Shown here: piece by piece, positions 42,285 through 52,262 of the stretch
How positions within the stretch are numbered: position 1 is the stretch's first letter
Layout: every line of letters starts with the position of its first letter
The notes under the pieces: model-generated
What the model saw: the letters and a program-made list of their open reading frames with translations, nothing else
Databases searched by the model: none
What the model was told of the DNA's origin: nothing
Program-made: the position numbers and the translations under genes
Assembly: GCA_003164755.1 (NCBI GenBank)
Contig: PLUB01000023.1
Location: 103,378-167,377, forward strand
Source: Methanosarcina sp.
Lineage (GTDB): Archaea > Halobacteriota > Methanosarcinia > Methanosarcinales > Methanosarcinaceae
Direction of reading: 5' to 3'
DNA length: 64,000 bases

Positions 42285-44361
42285 AAAGGCTGGAAAAAGA
42301 CTTTCATAAATTCATATCGATGCAGAATGTTGGTCTCAAGTAGAAAATCTCATTTCAACAAAAGATAAAAGTGTCAAATTAAGGTATTAACTGATTTGAA
42401 GTTCATTTCTACGAGTTTACCAGCTTATATCAACAAGAAAATCACTTCGAAGTCCATGAGCTTTCCCCTTCCACCACAATGGTTGATATTTGTCAAATTT
42501 GATCAATAACTTGAGGACAAGACTTAGGGATACACATTGCAATAACTGAAATAAGGAATAATTCGATTTCTTACTTTTCATATGCTGTTTCACTTATTGT
42601 ATATATATTCTAAATAATCTCTACATACGTAACTTGGTTACTTAAAACATCAATTATATCATTTGTTGAATCAGTAAATATCTGCGACTTGTTGGTGAAA
42701 CTGTCTCAATGTTGATACATGTTTTTTTTGGATAATAGAAATTTTAAGTTCATGAATTTCTACTTTTGTATGGCCAGCATTCAAATACCTTTCTTAAATA
42801 TACAGAATCTTCCCCATATCAATGATTTTATGAATCAAGGGATAGCTTTACCCCAAATTCAATTCACCTTAAGTCACTAAACCTTGCAAAAGAGTAATCA
42901 TTTGATGGATCTTCTGCACAGGATCAGTACAATGATTGGAATATTTTTTGATGCATCACTGTATTTTAAAGCATCATAAAGTGTGAAATCAGCATGCTAT
43001 GTATGATCACTTGCACCCATTAAAGTTTCTGATAGTGGGTGTGGACAAAAGTTTTAGCGACTAACGAAGATGCATTTAGCTGAGTATTGCTCAATGACAT
43101 TCTATAGATTATGTCAGCAGGCTTACTCCAGGTAATTGGAGAAGTCACCAACAGAACACCAAACTTTTTGTTCAAAGCACTTATATTTCATATTTTGCAC
43201 TATTAATACTTATGAAGAAATACTTATGAAGATTTAATCCCTAGTCAGCGAACTTATTAGCGAAAACTCAAAGGACTATAAAAATATTCATAATAGTTCT
43301 AAGCAAATATTCTTTCTCAACGTTTTTTGGATCTTTTTTGCTTTGATATTGGAGCAGGTGCTGGAGCAGGGGTAGGAGTTGATGAACGTGTACTAATAAA
43401 TTGCCCGAAAGCAGCTCCACTGGGTTATGGATATTTAGCTGTAACTGTATATCTATTATAATAATGGCGATCACAAAATAACGACAAATCCAAGTGGTTA
43501 AAATTTGATTGCTTATGGGCTTAAGTATGAGTATAGTTCAACTACATTTGATAGTTCTTCAGGCTATCATGATATATGAATTGTTAAAGGATGGGAATAT
43601 TGAGACAAAAATAGTATACCTAGTAAAAGGACATTAAAACAATGATCATTTACAATATAATGGACTATGTGGTATGGGTCCGAGCTTTAAACAAGTTAAC
43701 CATTATGGAAATCAAAGTTTATCATGAATTGGTTTGAGAAATACTGTTGATGCTGCACACACCAACAGTATCTAGACACTTAGAAAATTTTATTTTCCCT
43801 TTCTGCAGAACAGTATTGGGCTTTCCTGTTATAAATTTTTTTATTCAATTTTTCTTGAAACATTATTTTCTTTTCTATATAACCCACAACCTGTATTTGC
43901 TCAGCATTCCACAGCACTTTTTGGCTTTGAACATAGCATCTATTTTAAAAAAACTGTGAATATTAGGCACAATCAGGTAAAAATGCCCTATTATTTCGGC
44001 TCAAAAATAAGAAAACACATAGATTTTGTCACAAAAACTGTGTATAATAAAGCTGTCCATATTTAAAGCTTAATCCAGAAAAACAGCATTATTACCGATT
44101 CAGTCTGATTGGGAAAAAGTTGATTTTAACATATGACGAATAGTCTGGTGAGTTAATAAATATTTTTAAAAATAATTAAATATAAGAAACTCTTATTCTG
44201 TATTTCTATTTCTCGATATTTTATATTCATTGAATAATAATATATTGACAATACAATTCAAAATCACTTCCTTTTGCCATACACGACTCTGTTCCAAAAT
44301 CTAGTGATTTTTACATTTCATCACTGTGTTTTGGTGCTGAGTAGGCATGTGCTATTAAATA
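42285..44361. other. Long gene-poor spacer
   Basis: About 2.1 kb without a convincing gene. A Gly/Ala-rich reading at 43350-43465 (DIGAGAGAGVGVDERVLINC) has no start and is probably a fragment or chance. Confidence 0.4.
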
Positions 44362-44452
44362 GAGAGAGTTTTGATAACCTTCCGATTTTTCACTAGTTGT
44401 ACGTAGACCATTTATAAGCATGTGATAAACTCTGGTGTTTATTGAAATTTTA
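44362..44452. repeat. Short inverted-repeat element, copy A5
   Basis: About 91 bases. Left end GAGAGAGTTTTGATAACCTTC after TA, right end GTGTTTATTGAAATTTTA. Ends are more eroded than in A3 and A4. Confidence 0.55.
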
Positions 44453-44505
44453 GGACTTACACATTTAACAACTACTTTTTTTGCTGTAAATTCCGTAAGT
44501 CCTAA
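44450..44505. repeat. 56-base element with 11-base inverted repeats
   Basis: TTAGGACTTAC at 44450-44460 and its exact complement GTAAGTCCTAA at 44495-44505. It lies 46 bases before the secreted peptide gene and overlaps the end of copy A5. It could be a short element or a regulatory hairpin for that gene. Confidence 0.55.
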
Positions 44506-44550
44506 ACTGATTTACATTGTATCAAATTGAATAAAATGTGAGTGGTAACA

Positions 44551-44756
44551 ATGTTGAAACTATCTTCTAGTGGAATGAAGAAGGGAATGTCTATTTTGGT
44601 GGCAGCTTTTTTTGTAGTGTCTTTGACAGCTGTGGCAGCTAGTGCACATCACGGCCGAGGCGACTATGGCGGGGCTGGGGCAGCTTGGGTGGCGATGGCT
44701 GCTGTGATTGTGGTTGGGGAGGTTATCCCTGGAGAATAGCTTATCCTTACTACTAG
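44551..44756 (+). pseudogene. Secreted Gly/Cys-rich peptide, frameshifted
   Basis: The ATG at 44551 begins a precursor with a basic N-region and a signal segment (KKGMSILVAAFFVVSLTAVA) ending in ASA, then HHGRGDYGG. In the starting frame the rest is a bland Ala/Val sequence to TAG at 44737-44739. In another frame the tail reads GWGSLGGDGCCDCGWGGYPW then RIAYPYY to TAG at 44754-44756, far more like a mature secreted peptide. One missing G in the GGCGGGG run would join them. It is related in its signal segment to the peptide gene at 44960. No family recognised. Confidence 0.6.
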
Positions 44757-44794
44757 CCAGTTAATATTATATTATGAATAATATATTCTATATA

Positions 44795-44882
44795 GTGAAT
44801 TCCGATTTACATTTGATTAAAACATGCTACTATATAGACTTTATAAACAACTAGAATAAAATTGTAATTTATCGGAATTTTC
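44795..44882. repeat. Short TA-flanked inverted-repeat element, copy A6
   Basis: 88 bases with TA on both sides. Left end GTGAATTCCGATTTAC, right end AATTTATCGGAATTTTC; the centre has ACTTTATAAACAAC as in A1. It sits between the two secreted peptide genes. Confidence 0.65.
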
Positions 44883-44959
44883 TATAATTTTTCGTTGTTC
44901 TATAAATAATTTTTTTGCTCTATGAATTATTTTTTATTGTTATTGCTAATATCTTTGTG

Positions 44960-45165
44960 ATGTCCATGGTGAAATAAAGAGATCTATTTTGTTAGCAGTT
45001 TATTTTGTAGCATCATTAACTGTTGGAGCGGCAAATGGATGCCATTCGCATGGACATCATCACTGTGGTGGCTCCCACTGTCATACCTGCATCCACGGTC
45101 AATGCTGCAATGGGATATCTTGTCACAAATGTAGTACCAACGGCGAAGCCGTCTGTGAAAACTAA
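44960..45165 (+). pseudogene. Secreted Cys/His-rich peptide, frameshifted
   Basis: ATG TCC ATG GTG AAA is followed by an extra T. Without it the frame reads KRSILLAVYFVASLTVGAAN as a signal segment, and then a mature peptide of about 44 residues with nine Cys and nine His: GCHSHGHHHCGGSHCHTC, then QCCNG, SCHKCS and AVCEN to TAA 45163-45165. Such density of Cys and His suggests metal binding outside the cell. Its signal segment resembles that of the 44551 gene. No known family is recognised. One base from intact, so it may be a recent loss or a sequence error. Confidence 0.6.
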
Positions 45166-45349
45166 TTGTTTACTAGTTAAGAGTTAATTCATGTGCTAAA
45201 GTGCTTAGATACATGAAAAATACCAGTTTACATTGAGAAAAGTATTGTGTATTCCTTGCGAGAATACATTGGTATACATTGCTTGGCGCACACCATAAAG
45301 CTATTTGTTTGCAACGTATAACCATATATGTTTAATTTCAAGTTCTACT

Positions 45350-45638
45350 TCAATTTCTCTGTTCGGAGTGATTTTCTCCTGTTTTATGGTGTTTGGAGTG
45401 GTTTTTTTGCTTATGTTTACTCAAAGAAGCCTTCGTTTTGGAACTGCTCAATTTAGCCTTGAAACATTTAGACGAAGAAACCTTTGCCTTGTAGCTATGA
45501 GAATCCGAATTTGGTACTTCTGTTGTATCAGTTGAAGTGCCAATTACAGAAACATTGCTGTTACCATAATTTGCAACATATACCTTTGTTCCTTTTGGTG
45601 TAATTGCAACTCCATAAGGACATTTATTTTAACATTCT
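45350..45638 (-). pseudogene. YVTN beta-propeller surface protein, C-terminal fragment
   Basis: The minus strand encodes PYGVAITPKGTKVYVANYGN and SNVSVIG, one YVTN propeller unit, and then a Ser/Lys/His-rich tail (SSSKCFKAKLSSSKTKASLS) to TGA at 45350-45352. The propeller itself is lost upstream. It is related to the surface protein at 56410-58217. Confidence 0.65.
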
Positions 45639-45680
45639 TTTATGCAATACTGCAATTTGTAGCTTCTATAGGTATCAATC

Positions 45681-45782
45681 AAAGAATACTGAACCAGAAA
45701 AGGAAAAATTGGAGCAAATACCAAAATTAGCGAGAAAGATATGAACAGTATTCCCGCGAAGATAAAAAAATAAGAGGTAAAT
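45681..45782. repeat. 102-base perfect inverted repeat, left arm
   Basis: Pairs without mismatch with 46638-46739. Both arms are right ends of IS5-like elements pointing toward the iscU gene between them. Confidence 0.92.
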
Positions 45783-45794
45783 GGAATCTTTTTT
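45681..45794 (+). mobile_element. IS5-like element, right-end fragment, copy 4
   Basis: Only the last 114 bases of an IS5-like element, ending GGTAAATGGAATCTTTTTT. Positions 45681-45782 are the exact reverse complement of 46638-46739 in copy 3, so iscU lies between two inverted right ends. Confidence 0.7.
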
Positions 45795-45833
45795 AGTAAG
45801 CCTGTACAGCTGAGATTTTTTCTAATTTTTTAC

Positions 45834-46223
45834 CTAAAGGTCTCTTTTAAAATGTTTCAAACCTTGTTTTTTGCGATAATCATTGATTGCACTATGGATA
45901 GCTTCTCTGGAAACTACTGAACATTCAAGCTTCCCGGGAGGCAAACCCTCAAGGGCCTCGGCAACACACTCATTTGTAAGCTCACAAGCTTCTTTAAGGG
46001 TCTTACCTTTTATCAGTTCTGTTGCCATGCTGCTGGATGCAATTGCAGCTGCACAACCGAATGTCTTGAACTTTACGTCCTCAATTCGGTTATCGCGAAT
46101 TTTTAGAAAAATTTTCATGTGATCCCCATGTGGGTTTCCAGCTTCTCCAATGCCGTCAGCATTTTCAATTTCCCCTATATTTCTTGGGTTCATGAAATGG
46201 TCCATGACTCTCTTATTATACAC
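45834..46223 (-). CDS. iscU: IscU/NifU-like Fe-S scaffold lacking the first Cys
   Basis: 129 residues, full length. IscU builds Fe-S clusters on three cysteines and passes them on. The start MYNKRVMDHFMNPRNIGEIE and EAGNPHGDHMKIFLKI are typical, but the usual GNP-X-C-G-D is GNP-H-G-D, so the first Cys ligand and one residue are missing. The second Cys (KFKTFGCAAAIASSSM) and third (LPPGKLECSVVSREAI) are present. An IscS desulfurase gene is normally adjacent and is absent here. The gene is enclosed by the 102-base inverted repeat. It may be impaired or specialised. Confidence 0.85.
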   Translation of the reverse strand: MYNKRVMDHFMNPRNIGEIENADGIGEAGNPHGDHMKIFLKIRDNRIEDVKFKTFGCAAAIASSSMATELIKGKTLKEACELTNECVAEALEGLPPGKLECSVVSREAIHSAINDYRKKQGLKHFKRDL

Positions 46224-46627
46224 AAAATCCCCTCGATTTCTATATTTTTATTTATCTCCAATTATGTATCACATGTCAATATTTCCAAATCTCATCAGTT
46301 CCAAAACCATTTATACAATTCAGAAGAATATTAAAAAGGGCTTGGAGGTAATGGAGTGGTCGATTGTTACTACGAAAAAGGACTTCACTTATGGTATATA
46401 GCTTGTTTACTTCCTGTATCTTCTGAATTATTAGCAGCGTTATATAACAACTTATCCTGATGAATCAAATTATAGCTTTCAAAAAGTTCATTTAATAATT
46501 TATTTCATGCTGAAATATCTTCTATAAATAATTTTGTATCTACAGGTAAAGATATAAGGTTAAAAATACAAAAAATAAAAATCTCTCCATAGGATATTAT
46601 TTTTGATTATCTAACACTAAGTTGATA
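46224..46627. other. Spacer
   Basis: 400 bases. GGAGGTAATGGAGTGG at 46345 opens a 16-codon reading that is not convincing as a gene. Nothing else. Confidence 0.4.
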
Positions 46628-47771
46628 GAGGATAAAGATTTACCTCTTATTTTTTTATCTTCGCGGGAATACTGTTCATATCTTTCTCGCTAATTTTGGT
46701 ATTTGCTCCAATTTTTCCTTTTCTGGTTCAGTATTCTTTAATTTTAAAAATAGCTTATGACATCCTCAAAATATTTATTTTATATTCAGTGTCATCGACT
46801 GATAGAGATTATAGCATAAGCTGTCCACAATTTTTTTAGATTTACTTTTTAAAAATTAATAAAAAGAACGTTTCCTATTTTGAATTTCTTTGTAGTGATG
46901 CATAAACTCGTTCCAGTAACTCTTTTTAAGCAAATTCTATTGTTTCATAATACATAACTCATTCACAGAGGATGTTCTTTTACTGCTCTTTTCATTGTTG
47001 TATCATAACCTGTTTATTTTGCTTCGAAGTATCCTCTATATCTGCAAACCACTTCATTTTTTCTGATAATTATCTGAGAATTATGAAGTAATGAAGTTAA
47101 TATTTTGAGTCTTCTGGTTGGCTCATAATCTTTGTCCATTATGCTATGGAATTTATATCTGAATTGTTACTTAAGATACTTTTTTGTCAAACTTCCGTCT
47201 CTGAATATTCTTTTTTTGCTTCATTTTCTCGAGGTTTATCCGATTTTGCATGTCCAGGGTCTGAATGGATAAAATTATGTCATGAATCATTCCCTTTTTT
47301 ATTTTCAAAACCAAAGCAATTAAGTTGGCTTTGCAAATGTCCACATATTTATTTTCTTTGTAGTTATTAATAGTTCTTTTTCGGAATGTTCAGACTGTGG
47401 TACTTTATGGTATGCATTCAGGAAAACCAATAAATTTCCTGAAAGAAATCTGAGCAATTCTTTGTTTATCAAGTTCAAAGTCAGAAAGACCATGCAATTG
47501 CTGTAAAACAAGTATTTTTAACGTAATGATGAATCAGCTTCATATCTGGCTCGAGAAACTTATTTGTTAAAATACATTGACTCAAAAATGATACTAACAG
47601 TTTTCCAGTCAATTAAGGAATCAATTTCAACAAGTTTGTCTCCGATTAACTGAAGAAGTTTATATCTCTCTTTAAGAGCAAAATCATTAAAAATCTTCAT
47701 GAGTAAAAATCATTGTTAAGAGATTTTAACTAACCAATGCTCAAATGCATATTAATTTATCAAAATTTTTC
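46628..47771 (-). mobile_element. IS5-like element, degenerate, copy 3
   Basis: About 1144 bases, minus orientation, TA before the right end at 46626-46627. Right end as GAGGATAAAGATTTACC on the + strand; left end TTTATCAAAATTTTTC. The transposase reads through NAYHKVPQSEHSEKELLITT around 47360 with many stops. Size matches copy 1. Confidence 0.72.
46638..46739. repeat. 102-base perfect inverted repeat, right arm
   Basis: Exact complement of 45681-45782. Part of IS copy 3. Confidence 0.92.
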
Positions 47772-48191
47772 TTAATATTGATAGCTGCATTCATATCTAT
47801 ATCGTGCTTTTTAAACATTCAGAGCAGATCAACTCTCTGTCTTTCAAAGTTAGAAACTAAAATATTAGATATGATTCATTCAAAGAACTATACCAAAAAA
47901 AGTGCTGAATGCAAAAAAATATATGGCCATATCAAGAATACAGAAAATTTGGAATCAGGAGAGTAAAGAAGAGGAGTAGGGAACACTACTCATCCTGAGC
48001 TTTATTGAATATCACTATTGGTGCTTCCTTATTTGTAAAATAATTTTCAAAAAAATTAATTTGGGGAATATTTTTAAAGCAACAATTGTCAAATTAGATC
48101 ACGGATTTTAAGAGCTAATTTAATATCCTCTTTTTTAAAAGGATTAGATAATAAAGCACTAAATCCTTAATGTTAATTTACCAATGAATGC
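47772..48191. other. Gene-free spacer
   Basis: 420 bases downstream of thiC. A 73-codon reading at 47745-47966 starts inside the IS end and is not convincing. Confidence 0.4.
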
Positions 48192-49478
48192 TTATTTTGC
48201 GAGGTTATAATTTTGGTTAACTATCTTCAGGGCACAATAGTTCCCACACATGGTACAAGTATCTGTGTCTTCAGGTGCTCTGCTGGCCCTGATTTCTCTT
48301 GCATGCTGCGGGTCGATTGAAAGAGAGTACATCTTTTCCCAATCGAGTTCTCTTCTGGCTCTACCCATCATGAGATCCTGTTCTCTTTCTTTGCCTGGGT
48401 ACTTTACCATGTCTCCGACATGAGCTGCAATCTTGGCTGTTTTGACTCCCATGATTACGTCTTCGATGTTTGGAAGGGCAAGGTGCTCTGCAGGAGTTAC
48501 ATAACATAGGAAATCACACCCATATGACGCAGATACTGATGCACCGATTGCTGTTACTATGTGGTCATAGCCGGGTGCGATGTCGGTTACAAGTGGGCCG
48601 AGCATGTAGAATGGTTTGTGACCACTCATTTCCTTCATGAGTTTTACATTGGTTTCGATCTGATCGAGGGGGACGTGACCCGGGCCTTCGACAATGACCT
48701 GCAGCCCCCTCTTGTGGGCCTTATCTGCTAGTTCGGCGTTGATAATCAGTTCTTGAATCTGTGCCCTATCGGTTGCATCGTGTACTGCTCCTGCTCTCAT
48801 TCCATTTCCAGTGGAGAGTACAACTTCGTGTTCCTTGAGAATCTCAACCAGGTAATCAAAGTTCGCATAGAGCGGATTTTCCTTTTCGTTGTGGAGCATC
48901 CAGGAAGTAATGAATGCTCCGCCACGAGAACAGAGTCCACCATACCTCCCGTGAGCTTTGAGCCGATCCATAGTGATATTGTTAATCCCTGTATGGATTG
49001 CCATGAAATTGGTCCCGAGCTTTGCCTGATCTTCAGTTGCCTTGAATAGTTCTTCTTCAGCCATATGTACAATTGAACCATACTTCCTTGCAGCCTCAAT
49101 GAAAGCCTGGTATAGGGGTACAGAACCTACAGAAAGGGAAATACTGTCAATTACCTTTTTCCTGATTGCTAGGAAATCTCCGCCAGTCCCTAGTTCCATG
49201 AGGGTGTCTGCTCCAGCGGCTTCAGCAGCTTTTGCTTTCTCGACTTCCATATCTACATCAACGATGTCTGAGGATACACCAATGGATGCATTGACTTTGG
49301 TCCTGAGTCCTTCTCCAATTCCGCAGATTTTCACTTGTCTGTAGGGGGAGGTGGGAATGACGATTCTTCCAGCTGCAACACCACGTAGGATAAATTCAGG
49401 GTTGAGTCCTTCATCCTTTGCAACGATCTTCATCTCGTCTGTAATTATTCCTTTTTGAGCATCTTCTACAATTGTCAT
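48192..49478 (-). CDS. thiC: Phosphomethylpyrimidine synthase ThiC
   Basis: 428 residues, the archaeal length. ThiC is a radical-SAM enzyme that rearranges AIR to HMP phosphate, the pyrimidine part of thiamine. Motifs seen are IVIPTSPYRQVKICGIGEGL, ADTLMELGTGGD, GGAFITSWMLH, VIVEGPGHVPLDQIETNV and MLGPLVTDIAPGYDHI. The C-terminal cluster site is CTMCGNYC (CX2CX3C, as in archaeal ThiC; bacterial forms have CX2CX4C). Intact. No TPP riboswitch is visible upstream. Confidence 0.96.
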   Translation of the reverse strand: MTIVEDAQKGIITDEMKIVAKDEGLNPEFILRGVAAGRIVIPTSPYRQVKICGIGEGLRTKVNASIGVSSDIVDVDMEVEKAKAAEAAGADTLMELGTGGDFLAIRKKVIDSISLSVGSVPLYQAFIEAARKYGSIVHMAEEELFKATEDQAKLGTNFMAIHTGINNITMDRLKAHGRYGGLCSRGGAFITSWMLHNEKENPLYANFDYLVEILKEHEVVLSTGNGMRAGAVHDATDRAQIQELIINAELADKAHKRGLQVIVEGPGHVPLDQIETNVKLMKEMSGHKPFYMLGPLVTDIAPGYDHIVTAIGASVSASYGCDFLCYVTPAEHLALPNIEDVIMGVKTAKIAAHVGDMVKYPGKEREQDLMMGRARRELDWEKMYSLSIDPQHAREIRASRAPEDTDTCTMCGNYCALKIVNQNYNLAK

Positions 49479-50271
49479 CTTTAGTACCTCAAGCTGTCTT
49501 TTATGAGTAAAATTTCATGCAATCCACTTCCCTCAGATGTACACAAGAATGCCATCTATTTTCTCAATATGACAGTAGCTTAAAAATTAATCTAACTTTC
49601 AATGAAGAATAGTAGGCAAATAGGCAAGTAGATTCTACATCTGTGTACATATACGGAGTTTGGGATGCAATAATTATATGTCAGTAGAAAATTGTGAAAT
49701 TAAATCATAAAAGCGTGTAATTATATATAATACTATTTAAAAAATTAATTTTAGCCTTAATCAACTTTACTTTACTTCGAGATTTATAGATATCGAAAAT
49801 AAAAGATAGACAAACAAGTAGGAGTTGTCAAATTAAATTCATTTTTGCATGTTTCAGAATTTATTTATGCTTAATTGTAGGCAATTTGGATAATTTTTAC
49901 TCATAATTTTTGTTCCTTCAATTTTATTCTATAGTCTACAGTAAAATTTTACAGTTAATAAACTTAGGAAAAATATATCTACCGTTAATTAAATTTATTT
50001 TTCACAACTTTATAATGCAAATTGAATCACTGAAAAGCATTGAAAGACACGGCAATATTGTTCCCATAGTTCTGTCTCCGTGTTTTTCATCTTCAGGTGA
50101 TTATAAAATACTGAACATCTAAGAAAAAACTGAGAAAATAAATAAGGAAGAAAAATTCTTCAGATTAAATCAGTACACTTTTCAAAAACAACAACTTCGC
50201 AAAAATAATAAAAAATAAGATGATTAATAAAGGGATTTGTGGATAAATTCAATATCGGAATGCTTCCCTAC
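49479..50271. other. Spacer with element B1
   Basis: Holds element B1 (49537-49650) directly upstream of thiC; the thiC promoter must lie within or before it. The rest is AT-rich with no gene. A 70-codon reading at 49910 is not convincing. Confidence 0.45.
49537..49650. repeat. Second-family short element, copy B1
   Basis: 114 bases with inverted ends ATGTACACA (49537-49545) and TGTGTACAT (49642-49650). The interior AGCTTAAAAATTAATCTAACTTTC is shared with B2 and B3. It lies 58 bases upstream of the thiC start and may affect its transcription. Confidence 0.68.
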
Positions 50272-50673
50272 TTACGCTTTAGGGCCTATTATCCAGCTCA
50301 CGATTCTTCCATTTTTCGGATCTATTGAGGTTTCATAGAGCATTTTACCATCGTGTATATGGCATTCACAGGAATTTGTGACTTTGTTTTCCCTTCCTAC
50401 ATATTTGAAATGTAACTTGCAGTATCCTTCTGAGCAACTTAGCCCGTACTTGATCCAACCCTCTATATCAGCTCCACCTTCGCAGCTTCCTTCACATGCT
50501 ACGAGTTCGATTTCCTTTTCTTCATAGGATTCTATTTTAGCTGGAGCTTGATGGCCTGTTTTGTATTTTCCTTTCTCTAGTTTCTGGGCCTGAAGTACAA
50601 GATCCCCACCTGTATTATTCAAAATCTTCAACTGCAAACCTTCTAAAATTTCCATAGTTTCTGCTTCTGACAT
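50272..50673 (-). CDS. Aegerolysin/ET79-like beta-sandwich protein
   Basis: 133 residues, with six Cys. The pattern LQLKILNNTGGDLVLQAQKL, then KTGHQAPAKIESYEEKEIEL and GGADIEGWIKYGLSC resembles small beta-sandwich proteins of the aegerolysin or ET79 crystal-protein type, which bind membranes or lipids. The call rests on a general pattern and is weak. The C-terminal IGPKA follows a CECHIHDG segment. No signal peptide. Intact, stand-alone. Confidence 0.5.
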   Translation of the reverse strand: MSEAETMEILEGLQLKILNNTGGDLVLQAQKLEKGKYKTGHQAPAKIESYEEKEIELVACEGSCEGGADIEGWIKYGLSCSEGYCKLHFKYVGRENKVTNSCECHIHDGKMLYETSIDPKNGRIVSWIIGPKA

Positions 50674-51267
50674 TATTAATTACTCCTCTAAATACAGGAT
50701 TCATATAAAACTCTATATATTATGTTGTCTCTAAGAAATAAAAAAGTATCTCATTTATTATGCAAAAGTGAATAAGAAAAAGTTTTTGAAAGAATAGAAG
50801 AACATGAATAAATTGAAAGCCTGAAATCAAGTTCTTATTGAAAATATTATGTGCTACATATTCAGTTAGTGAAGATGCAAGGTCTTTGTCTACAGGTTGG
50901 AAATACAACTGGGTAAGTTTTAAGGAGCACTATTTGAAATTACCCCAGAATGTTGGCAATTGTATTGATAAATTAGAAGCGGTCTGCAAATTATTCTTCA
51001 TATTTATCATGAAAGTACATGATGAAAATGGTTATTTACGTACTCTTACTTTTCTTTTATCCCATAATTGCAATCATTTCATCAATTATTTTTACACCTG
51101 AAATTTGCAGATTTACAGGATGTATAATTTTTTGGCGCATTTGCCCACCATTATTCATTGAAAGTTAGATTAATTTTTAAGCTACTGAAACATGGAGATA
51201 ACAGATTGCATTATTGTGTACATCTTTAAAAAGTTGATTATACATTATCATCCAAAAATATATAGTC
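50674..51267. other. Spacer with element B3
   Basis: An 87-codon reading at 50838-51101 is not convincing. Element B3 lies at 51120-51223. Confidence 0.4.
51120..51223. repeat. Second-family short element, copy B3 (inverted)
   Basis: About 104 bases. ATGTATAATT at one end and TTGTGTACAT at the other. GAAAGTTAGATTAATTTTTAAGCT is the reverse complement of the B1/B2 interior. Confidence 0.6.
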
Positions 51268-51468
51268 TCAACAAAATCTTTCTCGCTTGAATTTATTCCT
51301 TTTGGCATCGTTTTCATCCTCGCACAGCTCAGCATTTGTAATAAAATTCCATATTATTATGGCACTTTTCTTTGCCAGTGCAATAATTACATTTGAATGT
51401 CCAATTGATTTCTTATTTAAGTTAAAAGACCCTTTTAATTTGCTATTTTTTTGCTGCTGACTAAGCAA
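51268..51468 (-). pseudogene. IS110-like transposase C-terminal remnant
   Basis: Reads GHSNVIIALAKKSAIIIWNF then NAELCEDENDAKRNKFKRER. This resembles the conserved end of IS110-type transposases (GHKKA.VA.ARK.A.I.W.ML..GE.Y). The catalytic parts are missing and stops lie just upstream (51470-51510). Confidence 0.5.
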
Positions 51469-51785
51469 TCTGAGTTAGAATCTGCCTTATATCTTTGAGA
51501 ATTCATTTGTTATTTGTTGTTGTAGAATGTATCAACAGATTGGTATACATTGTAATTATTCCAAGCTATGAAGCAATTTTATATCCTGGATAAAAATCTT
51601 TGAAACCTAGGTTTGACAGTATTCACTTAATCCATAATTAGGATCAATCTTATTTTTAGTTCAAGTTAATCCTATTCGAATACTCTGCAGCTTTCTGTTA
51701 GGATGGAAAATTCTCCGAGAACTATTAATTTAATAACTTAGGTATATTTTGAGCTATCTTTGTACTATAGAGAATTTCGGAAAAC
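51469..51785. other. Spacer
   Basis: About 320 bases between the IS110-like remnant and the primase fragment. Nothing recognised. Confidence 0.35.
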
Positions 51786-52262
51786 TTGACAGCGTTTCTT
51801 AACGTCGTAATCGATGAGATGTTGAAAATCGGTCAAAATGGAAAACTATCATCTGAAACAAACTGTTATGAAACCAGAGAGAAATGGATGTTAGCCGGAA
51901 ATCCCCTGTATTGTATGATTAACGAATTAATGGATCCTGAAATACTAGATATAAAAGCTAGTGGATCTAAAGGTTCAAGGGGAACGGCTATTATCAAAGA
52001 AGAATTATTTAAAAGTTTACAGATTTGGTGTTTGGATACTAAAATGGATCCAAGATAAATCCCAAGTTCATTAAAAGATCTTACAAGTCTAGTGGATATT
52101 TGTGGATGGGAGACCGATGCTCAGCGGATGTTTGCTGGCAAAAACGGTATGAATAGGTGATACATACTACCTTATAAGTGGAAGCAAACTCAGAAGGCAC
52201 TATATAATGTTATGGTCACTGAAATAGCAACGAGACAATTAGAGATTGTTAATCGCTGTTAA
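51786..52262 (+). pseudogene. Plasmid/virus primase-helicase C-terminal fragment
   Basis: One frame runs through two stops (TAA at 52056, TGA further on). It reads YETREKWMLAGNPLYCMINE, KGSRGTAIIKEELFKSLQIW, then SLKDLTSLVDICGWETDAQR and YILPYKWKQTQKALYNVMVT. The layout is like the winged-helix C-terminal tail of P4/D5-type primase-helicases of plasmids and viruses. The ATPase part is gone. It may be from the same kind of element as the polymerase at 8.8-10.6 kb. Confidence 0.55.

Noticed and set aside
40727..42531. Shared ATTTGATCAATAACT..ACAAGAC segments as a repeat family
   Set aside because: Only two copies of about 45 bases with moderate identity and no clear boundaries.
43350..43465. 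Gly/Ala-rich reading that could be the end of a surface protein
   Set aside because: No start, no recognisable domain, and stops on both sides; composition may be chance.
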